A stretch of 64,000 nt of DNA from Talinum fruticosum (GCA_021018815.1 JAITYX010000003.1:3520501-3584500), one strand, 5' to 3'; counted from the stretch's first letter, positions 21,961 through 34,345 are shown. A program made the numbers and translations. Notes: a model not told the origin generated them from the letters alone.

Positions 21961-22245
21961 TTTTTCTAATTTTTCATTAACCTAGTACAAAAAATGTGAA
22001 TGGATATACAAATCCAACATTCACAGATGTGACAATTACATTTGACATTTACATATGCCACAAACTACTCATCACAGTTGGATATACAAATCCAACATAA
22101 AGTTCACAATCATAAACAATCCAAACATATTTACAACCAATTCACAAGTTCACAAAAACAACCATACAAAAGTTCACAACCAACCATAAACACATTATCA
22201 AAAAGCACACAAAAGTTCCGATGATAACCGATTCAGGGTCCTCAC

Positions 22246-22290
22246 TCTTCCTCTTCCTCTTCCTCTTCCTCTTCCTCTTCCTCTTCTTCT
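22246..22290. repeat. CTCTTC microsatellite coding a Glu tract
   Basis: About seven CTCTTC/CTTCCT units encode a poly-Glu tail on the minus strand. The equivalent place in CAC1 (3114-3135) has a shorter GAGGAAGAGGAAGAGG tract, so the repeat expanded in CAC2 or shrank in CAC1. Confidence 0.8.
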
Positions 22291-24110
22291 TGTGGTTGTA
22301 CTGGTCTATGGTGAGATCCCGATGCTTGCTGAAATTTTACAAATTCAGTGAAGCGTGCTATTGGCTCAGCGAAACTGTCCATCTTTTCTTTGAGCTGCCT
22401 ATTTTCCAACCCAAGCACATGAGCATGCTCAATCCATTGATGTAACTCGAAGTTAAGTTATGCACTGTTGCTCTCAAATCTGAGTCATCCGGAGTAGCAG
22501 ACTTTCGGTGATTTGAAGGACATGGTGGGTTTTAAGTTTTTAGCCTCGAGATCCAAGCCCATAAATGCGACCTTTGTTGTTCACATTTCACCCACAACTC
22601 ATGTTGTAAAGGGGTGGACACACATGATCCTCGAAGAGTTGGGGTCATCGGTAGAAGTTTGAGTGGGTTGAGTGTTTTGCAACTCTTCCCACTCTTTTTC
22701 AAACTTTTCCTGAATAATATATAAATTTTTGAGGCATGTAACTATCATAGGTTGTTAAAGGAGACCATATATTGAAAAATATGAAAATTGCATATATAAG
22801 GTAACTCACATAAATGGCCTTGGATTTCTGGTCAACCCATTCGTCCTTGTTTGTCTTGTGGGTTCGTGAAAATAGTTGGGTTGATAGAGGAAGAACTCCT
22901 TTAAGCTCCTTCATCTAAATACAAAAAAGTTAGTAGAGATTCAATTTACTAATATGAATATGTTAATAGTTGCATGCGTAATCACTAAAGGGGTATGTAC
23001 CAATCGCCGCTTATGCTCCGTCATAGGGATTAAGCCACAAGTATGGAGCGATAAACCAAGTCCACCTGGATCAGCATTGCGGTTTTTCTGATCCTGCTCA
23101 CGGAACTTCTTGTACTCAGCAGTTTCCCAATATTCTAACAACTCTCGCCAGTAGTTGTCACCCAACCATTTCGGCTTCTTCTTAGTTTTCCTTGCTTTCA
23201 GCATGAAGTCCTTCAATCGATCACTTCCTTTCTTCTCAAAATTTCTTCTTATTTGGACTTCATTGGTTGGAGACCAAGTTTAAAATTTCTGTATAAATGA
23301 AAAAGTAGTTTATAAGTTATGAAATTATAATATAATGGTTAAACATACATAATAAGTCGTTACCTCAAATTCAGAAAATTAAAGATTTGTCATTACCTTG
23401 AACTCAAAACCACAAATCATGTTGTGATCGATGAATTTTACCCGATGTAGGCCATGCTCCGTCATACTTGCTTTTGAAGATGTGGGAAATCGTGCCCACA
23501 ACTTTATTAATGGGGAAGAACCTAAGCAAGAAACATATAAAACAGTTAGTTATACTATTCTACTACCAAGCTTAATTTATTTTATTACTTATTATTACAC
23601 TTACCCTTCACCATCTTACTCAATCCGAATCTTTCCCCAGCTGCTAGCATTGCTTGATTCAAGACTAGCATGCTCGTTGCCTGCATCAGTTGCCCCATCA
23701 TTTGTAGGCCTTTGTGGTGGCCTTTGTTCGGCAACAACGTGGATGCGTGGTATAAGGGTCGTACCATATTGGTTATATGCCTACGTATGGGGCGGGTTTG
23801 AGTACATATGAACATGTTGAGAATATGGAGGGTTTGGGATGAAAGACTCGACCCATTGGACTTTGCATATGCGGGATGTTTGGAGGTTAGAAATAAGGAG
23901 GGTTGGGAATGAATGACCCACCCATTGGAGTTTGGTTGTGAGGGGAGTGTGGAGATAGTCCTTCACCTACGGGAGACTGAAGGTATAGAGGGTTTTGAGG
24001 GGGACTAGAAGTGCTGACATCATTACCTTCACCATCGGTATTGACGTTTCTAGCCCTTCCCGAGTATTTGATCTTTTCGACCTGCCTCTACCTCGCTTCA
24101 TATTTCCTGA
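22246..24110 (-). pseudogene. CAC2 Transposase_24-type second ORF
   Basis: The copy of the CAC1 gene, read from about 24100: GRGRSKRSNTREGLETSIPM, a Pro/Asn-rich linker, the LQSKYDG-type block near 23450, and WLGDNYWRELLEYWETAEYK with QKNRNADPGGLGL (23216-22941). The exon with MKELKGVLPLSTQLF follows (22914-22699), and an exon with DSDLRATVHNL-like sequence at about 22500-22400. The C-terminus is an enlarged Glu tract from repeated CTCTTC (plus strand, 22246-22290). Stops and shifts are present but fewer than in CAC1. Confidence 0.78.
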
Positions 24111-24249
24111 CATAAGCAACATAAAAATATTAGTAATCATCCAACGGTTAAAGTGATTCAATATAAAACAACATATAAACATTAGTAAACATATAAACAT
24201 GTAAGCGTTAGATATAAATATTCTTCTATTAAGAAAATACGCTTCAATT

Positions 24250-24832
24250 TTTAGGCATGTTGTAGTCGGACTTGATGCTCAATAGTCTAACGGTGGCGGA
24301 CAACTCGAGTGTGAGTTTCATTTCCTACCCACAAAGGTCGTTGTGCAGCCTCAACCATATTAAAGAAAGTTTGGGCATTGGTATTTGGAGGCTCACTTGT
24401 AGAGCCTTGATTTGAGATCATGGCATCCGTGACCATATAATTCATATGGTCGATATTTGATTCTACATCGTCTGTAGTTCATATGACTGGAGCCACTTTT
24501 GTCGTTGAATATGTTAGAAGTCATACCACCATCCTCATGTAAATGAGGATCTATTTCTCTATGATTAGTCTAATACCAATAGTTTAGAAGAAAACCATAT
24601 TGATAAAGGTGTAACTTAACTTTATCGGGATCCTTATACTTCGATTTTTGGATTTGCGACATGGACACCTATATTGTTGATTATGTACAAATTCTGATTG
24701 ACTTCTAGCATGTGCATCAAACTCCTCAACCCCGTCTAAAAACTCTTGTCTATACCGAACTCTACCGGATAATAACCTACGATACATCCATCTTCGATGT
24801 GTAGGCCCGTCCATATATATTCTGATTGACAT
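24250..24832 (-). pseudogene. CAC2 TNP2 transposase, N-terminal exons only
   Basis: From 24832, with the probable start Met at MDGPTHRRWMYRRL: a transposase-associated N-terminal domain with SGRVRYRQEFLDGVEEFDAH and the Cys motif RCPCRKSKN. A second segment (24550-24250) includes SEPPNTNAQTFFNMVEAAQR and PLWVGNETHT, the conserved TNP2 block before the catalytic region. The rest of TNP2 is missing: within 150 bp the sequence passes to the start of the second ORF. One frameshift lies near 24300. Confidence 0.75.
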
Positions 24833-25770
24833 TTAACAATTTATTAAATTATTAGTTAGTAATCAATACATGGAGATGTTATGATTACAATTCTTCTATA
24901 ATGAACATAAAATATATAGCCATTATACAATGAACATATACTATTCTTCTACATAAATTTCTTTAATTTCTATATTTTACTCTTAATTATTTATTTCATC
25001 ATTAAACTAACCATACCTAAATAGCATAAATAAACTCACATAAATATAATTGATTACATTATTTCTGCCTAATTAATATAGAATAACTCACACACAATTA
25101 TAATTTATAAAATTATTTCATAATTTACAACAATAATTTCATTTCTAATTTCACACAAGTAATCACTATTTATTAATAATTTGTCAAATGTTCAATAAAT
25201 TTATAAATAAACCACAAACAATTGCACATATATAAATCACAAATAACATTTACTTCAACTTCAACAATAGTTTCCAACAAATCTAACCTCACATACTTTA
25301 AACAACACAACATCTATACATAAATAACACAATTGCACATTTTTCTTTTCAAATTCATTCACAAACAACATTAATTTGCAGCAAATTATATAAAATCATC
25401 AATTTGAACTAAATTATTGAAAACCCTAAATCTAATAATAATCAAGAAAAAATACCTTCAAATTAGGAAGCGGCACAAGCGGCCGGCGACGGCAACCTCT
25501 TCCGAGCAGCAGTAGCGGCGGACCAAGGGGTAGGAGCAACCAAGGAGAACACACCCGTCTTTGGCTTACGGATGTGGGGGCGGCGGACCAGCGGCGGCGT
25601 ATGGCAACAGGGCCGGACAGAGACGGGGGCAGCGGTCGACCGACTGGTCGGTGAGGGTTGTGGACGCGTGGTGATGGGCTGGGCACTTTCGCTAACAAAA
25701 TCGCTCGCAGTCCTCTCTCTCCGGATTCGGGTTCCTCGATCCGGCCGAAAGGCCGGATCTAAATTTTATT
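24833..25770 (-). other. CAC2 5' leader: AT-rich stretch and GC-rich segment
   Basis: 24840-25430 is AT-rich with no coding signal and may be a 5' intron. 25450-25760 is abruptly GC-rich. It reads open in both directions for 60-90 codons (Pro/Arg/Ser-rich minus, Gly/Arg-rich plus), which is a composition effect, not a gene. In this family it would hold the promoter and leader of TNP2. Confidence 0.45.
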
Positions 25771-26134
25771 AGTCGATATCGACAGAACAGTCCATCGCTG
25801 TTACGTCACTAATTAAAAAACTTTTCATTAGCGACGGAACAACAAAGGATTGTTCCGTCGCTATCTCCTAAATTAATTTGATTGTACTTTTTTTTCCTCG
25901 ATTTGAAAATTCTAAATACCCCGACTACGGCTTAGCAACGAAATATTCCGTCGGTAGTGTCAAACAGCGATGAATATTTCCGTGGCTAATTCCAAAATAG
26001 CGATGGATACCTTTTTCCGTCGCTAATTCCGTTGTTGTCGACACGATTGTTGTTTTTGTCGGCTCCGTCATTGCTTCAGTCGTTGTTTGGCGACGGAACC
26101 GTGTCCGTCGCTAATTAACGGTTTTGTAGTAGTG
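25770..26134. repeat. CAC2 right terminal and subterminal repeats
   Basis: Repeated GCGACGGA, TCCGTCGC and TTCCGTCGGTA units end at TTGTAGTAGTG (plus strand). The adjacent GTG duplication lies at 26135-26137, after which T1 gag resumes. Confidence 0.88.
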
Positions 26135-26137
26135 GTG

Positions 26138-26817
26138 ATCACCGTCACTCAGGAGCATGTACAGGAGAAAAAGGGCCATGCTTTGGGTGCGGAAGATATG
26201 GACACTTCATAGCGCATTATCCCCAATAAATTGGAACTAATCAAAATGTCGTGCGAAGCAACAACATAAGCCGCAATCCTCGTCACAACAAGGTCAACTT
26301 CAGCCAGGAACAGGAAGGAGGGGAAGAAACCCTAGGTAGGTGGGAGAGTCTACAACATTATCGAAGAAGAAGAAATGGAGGACCTCAACAACGATGCTTT
26401 GGTACCCCTAACAATGTTTGTTTCACCGATGAGGAAATGGAGAACCCCAACAACGTAGTGGCAATTACGGTACTCCTTGACAACCTATATGCCTATGTTT
26501 TATTTAATTCAGGAGCAACCCATTCCTTTGTGAATTCTAAATTTGCTAAGAATTTACCGTGTTAACCTGCTATGGTAAACGTTAGACTTCGCATATCAAC
26601 CCTAGTAGGGTTAGTGGCTCAAACTGATGTGATATATGGGGATTGCCCATTAAATATAGATGGAAGAATCTTTCCTGCGGATTTGATAGAATTAGTAATA
26701 CGAGATTTTGATATTATCCTCGGGATGGATTGGTTATCAAAACATAAGGCAGTCATAGATTACAATGAGACACTAGTATCTATGAAAAATCCCGAGGGAG
26801 AGAAGTTGGAATTTTGA
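26138..26817 (+). pseudogene. T1 gag zinc knuckle and aspartic protease
   Basis: The knuckle at about 26170-26220 reads CFGCGRYGHFIAHY: the last Cys of CCHC is Tyr. The protease at 26400-26560 contains NNVVAITVLLDNLYAYVLFN followed by SGATHSF, so the catalytic D-S-G has become N-S-G. After a stop at 26563 the fold continues (26572-26817) with YGDCPLNIDGRIFPADLIEL and FDIILGMDWLSKHKAVIDY, the conserved ILGMDWL motif. Loss of the catalytic Asp and the stop show it is dead. Confidence 0.85.
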
Positions 26818-26984
26818 GGGAGTAGCCTTGAGAAGACGACTCATATCGTTTCCATAGTACAAGCGTACAAGATGCTAAAAAGGGGATGTGAAGGGTATTT
26901 ATGCGCTATTGAACTAAGCTGAATCGGGAGAAATCCATGTTCAAAGTATACCAATAGTGAGAGAATTTGGAGAAGTATTCAAAG

Positions 26985-27940
26985 AAGTGCCGGGGCTACC
27001 TCCAGATTGGGAAGTTGAGTTCACCATAGACTTAGTGCCAGGCACTATGCCCATGTCCAAGACACCATATAGAATGGCACCGAGTGGAGTTGGCTGAGCT
27101 AAAGGTCCAACTGTAAGAGTTACTTGGATAAGGGGCTAATTCGACCCAGTGTTTCACCTTGGGAGCACCAGTGCTCTTCGTGAAAAAGAAAGATGGTAGC
27201 CTAAGGTTGTGTATTGATTACAGAGAACCGAACAAAGTGACCATTAAGAATAAATATTCACTCCCAAGAATAGATGACCTCTTTGATCAGCTTGGAGGCT
27301 TATCTGTGTTCTTGAAGATCGACTTAAAGTCGAGCTACCACCAGTTGAGAATCAAGAAAGAAGATATTCCTAAAAGTGCTTTTAGGACGCGATATGGTCA
27401 CTATGAGTTCTTAGTTCTTCCATTTGGGCTTACCAATGCTCCTGCCTTCTTCATGGACTTGATGAACAGAGTGTTCCACCCTTTCCTTGATAAGTTTGTA
27501 GTGGTCTTTATTGATGATATCCTCATATATTCGAAAAATAGAAAGGAGCATGAAGAACACTCGAAGACAGTACTCCGGACCTTAAAAGGAACCAGTCGTA
27601 TGCCAAACTCAAGAAATGCGAGTTTTGGTTAGAAAACGTCCACTTTCTAGGGAATGTAGTGTTCGGCGAGGGCATATCCGTGGACTCAGCTAAAATAAAA
27701 GCCATAGTGGATTGGCCAAGGCCCACAAACGTAATTGAGGTGAGAAGTTTCATAGCTATAGCGGGTTACTATCGTAAGTTCGTGGAAAACTTTTCTAGAA
27801 TTTCTCTTCCTCTCACTTCCTTAAGATGCAAAGGCAACAAGTTTGAGTGGACTAAAAAGTGTGAGGATAGCTTTCAAGAACTAAAGAGACAACTAGTGCC
27901 GGCCCCAATTTTAGTAATTCCCAAGGGAACAAAAGGATTA
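26985..27940 (+). pseudogene. T1 reverse transcriptase (RVT_1), cut by AT1
   Basis: Starts near the [22 protein letters not shown] linker (about 26995-27050). The core at 27159-27632 has [80 protein letters not shown] and the active site FIDDILIYS (27507-27530). A frameshift near 27590 precedes the connection region at 27659-27940 (ISVDSAKIKAIVDWPRPTNV, RSFIAIAGYYRKFVENFSRI). The next codons, at LVIPKGTKG, are interrupted by AT1. Confidence 0.9.
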
Positions 27941-27941
27941 C

Positions 27942-30345
27942 TGTTAAGTCATATTTTGTACATATTTTTAGTAGTTATTTAGTTTATATTATATAGTTTA
28001 TTTTATCTAATTTATCCTATTTTGTCTATTTTTAGGTAATTGTCTAATAAAGGGGAAGAGAAGAAAAGACGTTAAAAGTGAATTTTTAGCTACCGACAAG
28101 CGTTCAAGAAAAGATACGAAGTCGATCCAAAAATAATGACTCATAAAATATTAATATTTTATGAGGATTTATTTTGAAGAGGAGAGTGCAGAGAAATAAT
28201 CATACTTCTAAACCCACTAGGACTCCTCCTTAAAGTTGCATGAAAAAAAGGAAACTTGGAAGAGAAGAAAGATGAACAACCTAGCTCCCTCATGACTCCT
28301 TATCCACCCGATAACCTATCACTACCTCATCACCAATTTATCATCATCATAATCCTCCTCTTCTTTTGTCACCTCCTTGCTTCACTATATATATATCTTA
28401 ATCACTAATCATCATCTTTGCCCTCTCTTGGCTGGCGGACCTGACACCATCATCATCTCTCATCACTAATCATCATCACCATCAAATTCCTCATCACCTC
28501 AATCTCTCGTCTTTCATCACTATCATCACCTTCTTTCTCTCGGTTCTCTTCATCACCATAATCATAATCATCACTACTTCTCTATCGTCACCTCAACTTC
28601 ACGGCACCTACAGCCTCATCTCTCACCATCATAATCAATCTACTTCATCATCACCTACGCTTCTTGACCGTCATCAACATCGCCCTTCGCATCTGAAGAA
28701 ATTTATATCGTTAGTATTATTTAGTATCGTAATTTTTTACTATTAAAGATTGAATTTTTATTGTTAGATTAATATTAAAGATGTTAGTTTTATTTAGTTT
28801 ATGTGTTTTAAATTACATTATGTTTGAGTAGTTTTTTTTATACTTAGTATAATCTATTTGAAATCATGTTAAATTATTTATTTTGAAACAATGTTTTGAT
28901 CTTTATTATCTTATTGATTAGATCCATGATTTTATGATAATTTGATTTTAATGTTTATTATTTTATGTCTAATTAATTGGAGTGCACGCTAATTAGTTTT
29001 ATATAAATTCATATGATAGTTTAAAGGGTTTAAGTACATAATCGCTTGATCTTTTAGACACAACCCTACTTAATCATGGATGGCTCATACCCATCTCTTT
29101 TAATTAGGAAATTATCATAGATCCTTTTTAAATCAATTTGCTAGTAGATTGGTTAGTAGGTGCTAGATGATATTTTTCTAATACTTAATGCTCTAATTTG
29201 ATTAAAATCTAGTTCTAGTGCTAAGGTTATCAATATTAGTAGGGTTTATAGTAGGGTTGGGCCTAATTAAACTAATAACTAAGGAAAAACGGGGACGATC
29301 CACTAGTGGTTTTCTTCTAAAGTTTAGCTAATGGGTAGATCAATGTGTGTGTTAATCATAAATAATAATTTACATGGTGGATATAGATTATACTAAGTGT
29401 TTTTTATAAAATTGATATCTTGGATATTATTTATTTGCTTTTTAGTTATTTTACTTAGTTGTCAATTTTTATTTACAAAAATTACAATCTTTTATTATTA
29501 ATTTAGTTATTCCCCCTTAAATAACAGTCTTTTAGGTTAGTTTTAGGAATTTTATTTTAATTTAATTTTGAGTCTTTATATATTTTAATTTTTAGATTAT
29601 TTTTCTATTAGTTTTTATTATTTTTGAGTTAGTTTGTTAGAAATTAGTTTTAAAATAGTTTATTTTATTACTTTTAGTGTTTTATCTTATTCTATGGTTT
29701 AGATAGAGTCCTAGTTTGATGTGATTAAATTTTAGAATTTTTGGAATTAATTTGATAATTTGTCGATTTAATTCTTGAATTTAATTACTGCAGATTTTTA
29801 ATTAAATAAAATTCGTAAATTAGGTTTTAAATTTTATTTTTATATTTTTAGGGTCTAGTTAGGTCTAGAAAATTAGTGTTAATATTCTAGGTAATTTTGT
29901 TATTTATTTTCATAATTAATTTAGTGCAGAATTTTACTTATTTAATTTTTTGTTTTAGAATCTGTTTATTTTCTGCCTTAGTTTTCTGTTTTAATTGTTC
30001 TAAAAAATATATATATATAAAAGATATTTCTGGGTTATTATAATTTTTATATTCTGTCTGGATTATTTATTTATATTGTTAGATATTGTCCGTTATTTTT
30101 AGTTATTAAATTCTGAGTTATTTTCTGTTTTGATTTTCTGTTTTGAATCTTTATTTGATTTCTGTTTTGAATTTTTTAGAGTTAATTAGGATAATTATGT
30201 CAAAATTAAATTATAAAAAATGAATTTGGAGAATTTAGAAGTCTTTCTTATAGGAAATTTTAGAATTTTAGTAGTTTAATTTGATTTGTTTAAGGTTTTG
30301 TTTTACAAGATAAACAAATAAAAATAATTAGATTAGTAAGTTTCG
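27942..30345 (+). repeat. AT1 5' LTR, truncated at its inner end
   Basis: Matches 37033-39485 almost throughout, including the ATCATC/CACCTC-rich stretch at 28320-28690. Homology stops at GATTAGTAAGTTT (about 30345). The last 120 or so bases seen in the 3' LTR, and any PBS, are missing. Unrelated sequence leads into gag. Confidence 0.85.
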
Positions 30346-30415
30346 ATATTAGATAATTGTCTCGTTATATATATATTTCTGAACTTATGCATTTTAATTG
30401 ATTACATTTTAGTGT

Positions 30416-31350
30416 ATGCAATTGCAGAGTGGTCGCATGATCGAGAGAGAAGGAAGAGCACACGATGGAAAAAGTGAGAACGACATCGAACCTCTACAAT
30501 ATGAAGATTCCCGGAGCAAAACCGAGGTTGATTGTATAAATTTTGAAGTGGCTACTTTACGTGAGCTTGGTACTCCTAATTTAGAAACACAACCTTTGTC
30601 TATTTCATATATCCTACTTTGGACCGACCCCTTAAATTGAATTCCGGATTTCTGAACTTATCGCCTAAGTTTCGTGGATTACCTGGTGAGGACCCATATC
30701 GTCATATTAATGAATTTATTATTACTTGTTCTACCATGCAACCAGAGGGAATCACACAAGACCATATTAAGTTAAGAGCCTTTCCCTTTTCGCTTCACGA
30801 TAAGGCTAAAGATTGGTTGTATTACATACCTCCTACAACATTCACTACATGGACCCAATTTCATAAAGCATTCTTAGAAAAATTCTTTCCTACATCTACA
30901 ATTGGGTCCATTAGAAAAGACATTTGTGGCATTAAACAAATGATTGGGGAGACTTTTTATGAATACTAGGAACGTTTTAATAAATTATGTGCTAGTTGTC
31001 CCCAACATCAAATTTCCGAACAATTACTGATTCAATATTTTTATGAAGGGTTATTGTCAATTGATAGAAATATGGTAGATGTCTGCTAGTGGAGGAGGGA
31101 GGCTTTAGTTAATAAGACTCCAGCTCAAGCTAAAAATTATTTAATAATATGGCCCAAAATACTCAATAGTTTGGAACTAGGGGTACCCAATTTAGGAAGG
31201 TTAATAAGCTCGGTTCAAGTACATCATTAGAAAATCAATTGTCTCATATCACCGATATGCTTGAACAAACTCGTCACTAGAGGAGTCCAAAAGGCAGTAG
31301 TGTGTAGAATTTTCTATTTGGAAGGGCATAATATCAATGCATGCCCTACA
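30416..31350 (+). pseudogene. AT1 gag
   Basis: The N-terminus starts near 30416. The capsid-like part is at 30619-31120, with NLSPKFRGLPGEDPYRHINE, FSLHDKAKDWLYYIPPTTFT, WTQFHKAFLEKFFPTSTIGS and RKDICGIKQMIGETFYEYW. A stop at 30967 interrupts FYEY-WERFNKLCASCP. Further on are LLIQYFYEGLLSIDRNMVD, AQNTQ-type sequence and a spoiled zinc knuckle near 31305-31345 (CRIFYLEGHNINACP, second Cys replaced by Phe). The start at 30416 is only the first Met and may not be the original one. Confidence 0.82.
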
Positions 31351-31523
31351 TTACAAGGGGGTAAGTAAATGTCATTTTTCCTAATCAAGGTCAAAGAAAG
31401 TACGATCCATTTTCAAACACCTACAATGAAGGATGGAGGGATCACCCTAACCTTAGGTATGGACCTAGAAACAACCAACCTGGCTTTGACCAAGCCCAGC
31501 ATCAACTATCTGCTCAAGATAAA

Positions 31524-32500
31524 ATGAACTTCCTTTTAGAGCAAATGATTAAGAAAATGGATGACCAGAAAAAGGAATCCGATCTTAGGTTCCAAAGTTT
31601 AGAAATGACTATTAAGCGGGTTCAATACGGACAAACCGCAACAGATACCATGTTCGGTAACCTGCAAGCCCAATTGCAAAATAGATTACCATCTCAACCC
31701 TTCCAGAACCCCAATGAAAATGTGAGTGCTATAAGACTAAGGAGTGGGAAGGAACTTAATGAACCTAAAAATGATAGAAAGGTAGAGCCTGAACTAGAGG
31801 TCAAGGAATCTGAACCCGACTTAAAGAAAGATAACACCTCTTATGCTCAAGAGATAAGTGACAATAAGAAAGATCCTTATGAACCTATCCCACATTTCCC
31901 TAGTAGATTAAGAAGCATAACTCCTAAAATAGATGAGGCAAACCGAGAAATCCTAGAAATGTTTAGGAAGGTAGAGATCAACATTCCTCTCCTAGATGCC
32001 ATTAAACAGGTTCCTGGTTATGCTAAATTTCTTAAGGAGCTTCGTACTTCTAAAAGAAAATTGAAAGGAAATGAGAAGATAAGTGTGGGGAGAATGCATC
32101 TCCTGCTTTTCAAAAGAAGCTCCCTCCTAAATGTAAGGACTCGAGTGTGTTCTCTATCCCTTGTAAGATTGGAAACCTACACTTTGTTAGAGCCATGCTT
32201 GATTTACGTGCCTCCATTAACGTGATGCCTAGGTCTGTTTATGATAAACTAAATCTGGGAGAGTTGAAGAAAACTGGGCTAGTAATTCGGTTGGCTTATA
32301 GGAGTATTACTTACCCGGATGGAGTCTTAGAGGATGTCTTAGTCCAAGTCAATGAGCTTATTTTTCCTGCTGGTTTTTATGTATTAGACATGGGTAATGC
32401 ATGCCATGACATTCCTATTTTGCTTGGTAGACCATTCCTTAAAACATCTAGGACAAAAATAGATGTGCATGGGGAACATTGACTATGGAATTTGATGGTG
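31524..32500 (+). pseudogene. AT1 gag-pol linker and aspartic protease
   Basis: 31524-32100 encodes a charged, probably coiled-coil linker with SAIRLRSGKELNEP and PHFPSRLRSITPKIDE, then LLDAIKQVPGYAKFLKELRT, motifs seen in Athila polyproteins. After a shift near 32100-32147 the protease follows: FSIPCKIGNLHFVRAMLDLR, then ASINVMPRSVYDKLNLGEL, and FYVLDMGNACHDIPILLGRP. The usual DLGAS active site reads DLRAS, a Gly-to-Arg change next to the catalytic Asp. 32479-32802 continues with MEFDGDVIKFNIFDALADV. Confidence 0.82.
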
Positions 32501-33029
32501 ATGTTATTAAGTTCAATATTTTTGATGCCCTGGCCGATGTGAATTATGTTTATGCACTTGATACAATTGATGAATTGTCCCAAGATGTTTATGATTTGTC
32601 TCAAGAAGATGAATTGTTAACTGTGCATAGCAAAGGGTTGGATCATTTTTTATTTCATGTTATACCCTATCATGTTAACTTAGGACTAGTAGATAGCATA
32701 GAGTCTTTGTTACAGTTGCAAGTAATGGAAAGACCTAGTATGATAGAGCTACCTGTAAATCATGAAAAGTTACTACCCTCTCGTGTTTCACCCCTAAATT
32801 AGATTTGAAACCAATGCCTTAAAATTTAAAATATGCTTATTTAGGAGATAATGAGACTTTACCTGTTATAATTTCTAATGCACTAACCCTTGAACAAGAA
32901 GATAAGCATATTAAGGTGCTCAGAGAACATAGTGAAGCATTAGGGTGGACTTTAGCAGACCTGAAAGGGCTCAGCCCAACATTGTGTTCACGTAAAATCA
33001 CATTAGAGTCATATGTTAAGCCTAAGAGA

Positions 33030-33880
33030 GACCCTCAACCCGAAGACTAAACCCACCTATGATGGAGGTAGTGCAAAAGAAATTCTTAAGTGGATAGATG
33101 CTGTAGTGATTTACCCCATAGCTCGATCCGAATGGGTTAGCCCGATTCATGTAGTTCCTAAAAAGGGGGGTAACAATATTCCAAAATAAGGAAGGTGAAT
33201 TGGTTCCTACCAGAGTCCAGAGTGGTAGGAGGGTGTGCATTAACTATACAAAATTAAATAAAGCCACAAAGAAAGATCATTTTCCATTGCCTTTTATAGA
33301 CCAAATGTTAGAAAGATTAGCTAGGAAATCACATTATTGTTTTCTAGATGGGTATTCAGGGTATATTCAAGTCCCTATAGCTCTTGAAGATCAGGAAAAG
33401 ACCACCTTTACATGTCCTTTTGGCGCTTATGCTTTTAGGATAATGCCTTTTGGTTTGTCTAATGGTCTTGCTACATTTCAAAGATATATGATGAGTATCT
33501 TTTCTGAGTTTATCACCAAAATTATGGAAGTTTTCATGGATGATTTTATTGTGCATGGTGATTCATTTGGTGAGTGCTTACATCATCTTACTTTAGTACT
33601 TAGGCGTTGCATTGAAACTAATTTGGTACTTAATTTTAAAAAGTGTCATTCCATGGTTGAAGAAGGGGTAGTATTGGGGCATGTTGTGTCATCTAAGGGT
33701 TTAGAGGTTAACAAGGCAAAAGTAAACATCATTTAATCTTTACCCTATCCCAAATGTGTTAAGGATGTAAGGTCATTTTTAGGTCATGTTGAATTTTATA
33801 GGAGATTTATTAAAGACTTCTCAAAGATTGCCTCTCCTTTATGTGCTTTACTCGTAAAAGATGTTAAATTTGATTTTAAT
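33030..33880 (+). pseudogene. AT1 reverse transcriptase (RVT_1)
   Basis: 32800-33200 is a decayed entry region (IYPIARSEWVSPIHVVPKKG-type, frameshifted). 33200-33736 is open: RVCINYTKLNKATKKDHFPL, PFIDQMLERLARKSHYCFLD, GYSGYIQVPIALEDQEKTTF, MPFGLSNGLATFQRYMMSIF and the active site FMDDF near 33533-33547. HVVSSKGLEVNKAKVNII ends in a stop, after which the connection region (RSFLGHVEFYRRFIKDFSKI) continues to about 33880. NA in the usual SNAPATFQ motif has become NG. Confidence 0.88.
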
Positions 33881-33889
33881 GAGGAATGT

Positions 33890-34345
33890 GAGAGGGCTTT
33901 TGATGAATTGAAGTTAAAATTGACGACTACTCCTATAGTACAACATCCGAACTGGGCCTTACCTTTTGAGTTGATATGTGATGCTAGTAATAAGGCGGTA
34001 GGGGTAGTCTTAGGTCAAATAGTAGGGAAGGTACCTCATGTAATTCATTATGCTTCTACAACTCTTGACCAAGCACAATGTAACTATACCACCACAGAAA
34101 AGGAAATGTATGCTATTGTTTTTGCTCTTGAAAATTTTCGTCCTTATCTCGCTAGGTGTGAAAGTTACTGTTTATACTGATCATTCTACTATTAAATATT
34201 TGTTGAATAAGAATGACTTTAAACCTAGGTTGATTAGATGGGTCTTATTACTGCAAGAATTTGAAATAGATTTTAAAGACAAGCGAGGAGCTGAAAACAT
34301 AGTTGCGGACCATCCGAGTAGGCTAGAAAATGGGGAAACTAGTGA
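33890..34345 (+). pseudogene. AT1 RNase H
   Basis: 33908-34180 has HPNWALPFELICDASNKAVG, VVLGQIVGKVPHVIHYAST and YTTTEKEMYAIVFALENFRP, with the first Asp and the Glu of the active site present. A one-base shift near 34165 moves to the frame with VYTDHSTIKYLLNKNDFKPR, WVLLLQEFEIDFKDKRGAEN and VADHPSRLE. The active-site Asp residues are visible, but the shift splits the domain. Confidence 0.85.

Larger units (their letters stand above)
21665..26134 (-). mobile_element. CAC2: CACTA deletion derivative of the CAC1 family
   Basis: The left end is CACTATTAGAAAACCG. The right end, on the minus strand, is CACTACTACAAAACCG. A perfect GTG duplication flanks it. Both ends carry GCGACGGA subterminal repeats. 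On the minus strand, from the right: a GC-rich leader, the N-terminal exons of TNP2, then directly the Transposase_24-type ORF. The central catalytic part of TNP2 and its DUF4216 end are absent. It must have moved using transposase supplied by another copy, or lost its core after insertion. Confidence 0.92.

Noticed and set aside
25432..25772. Opposite-strand ORFs in a GC-rich segment
   Set aside because: Inside CAC2 between its right repeats and the TNP2 start; composition-driven reading frames without motifs.
28320..28690. ATC/CACCTC-rich stretch with a possible Ser/His-rich ORF (and its copy at 37465-37728)
   Set aside because: It lies in both AT1 LTRs. The open frame is not kept between the two copies, so it is low-complexity LTR sequence.
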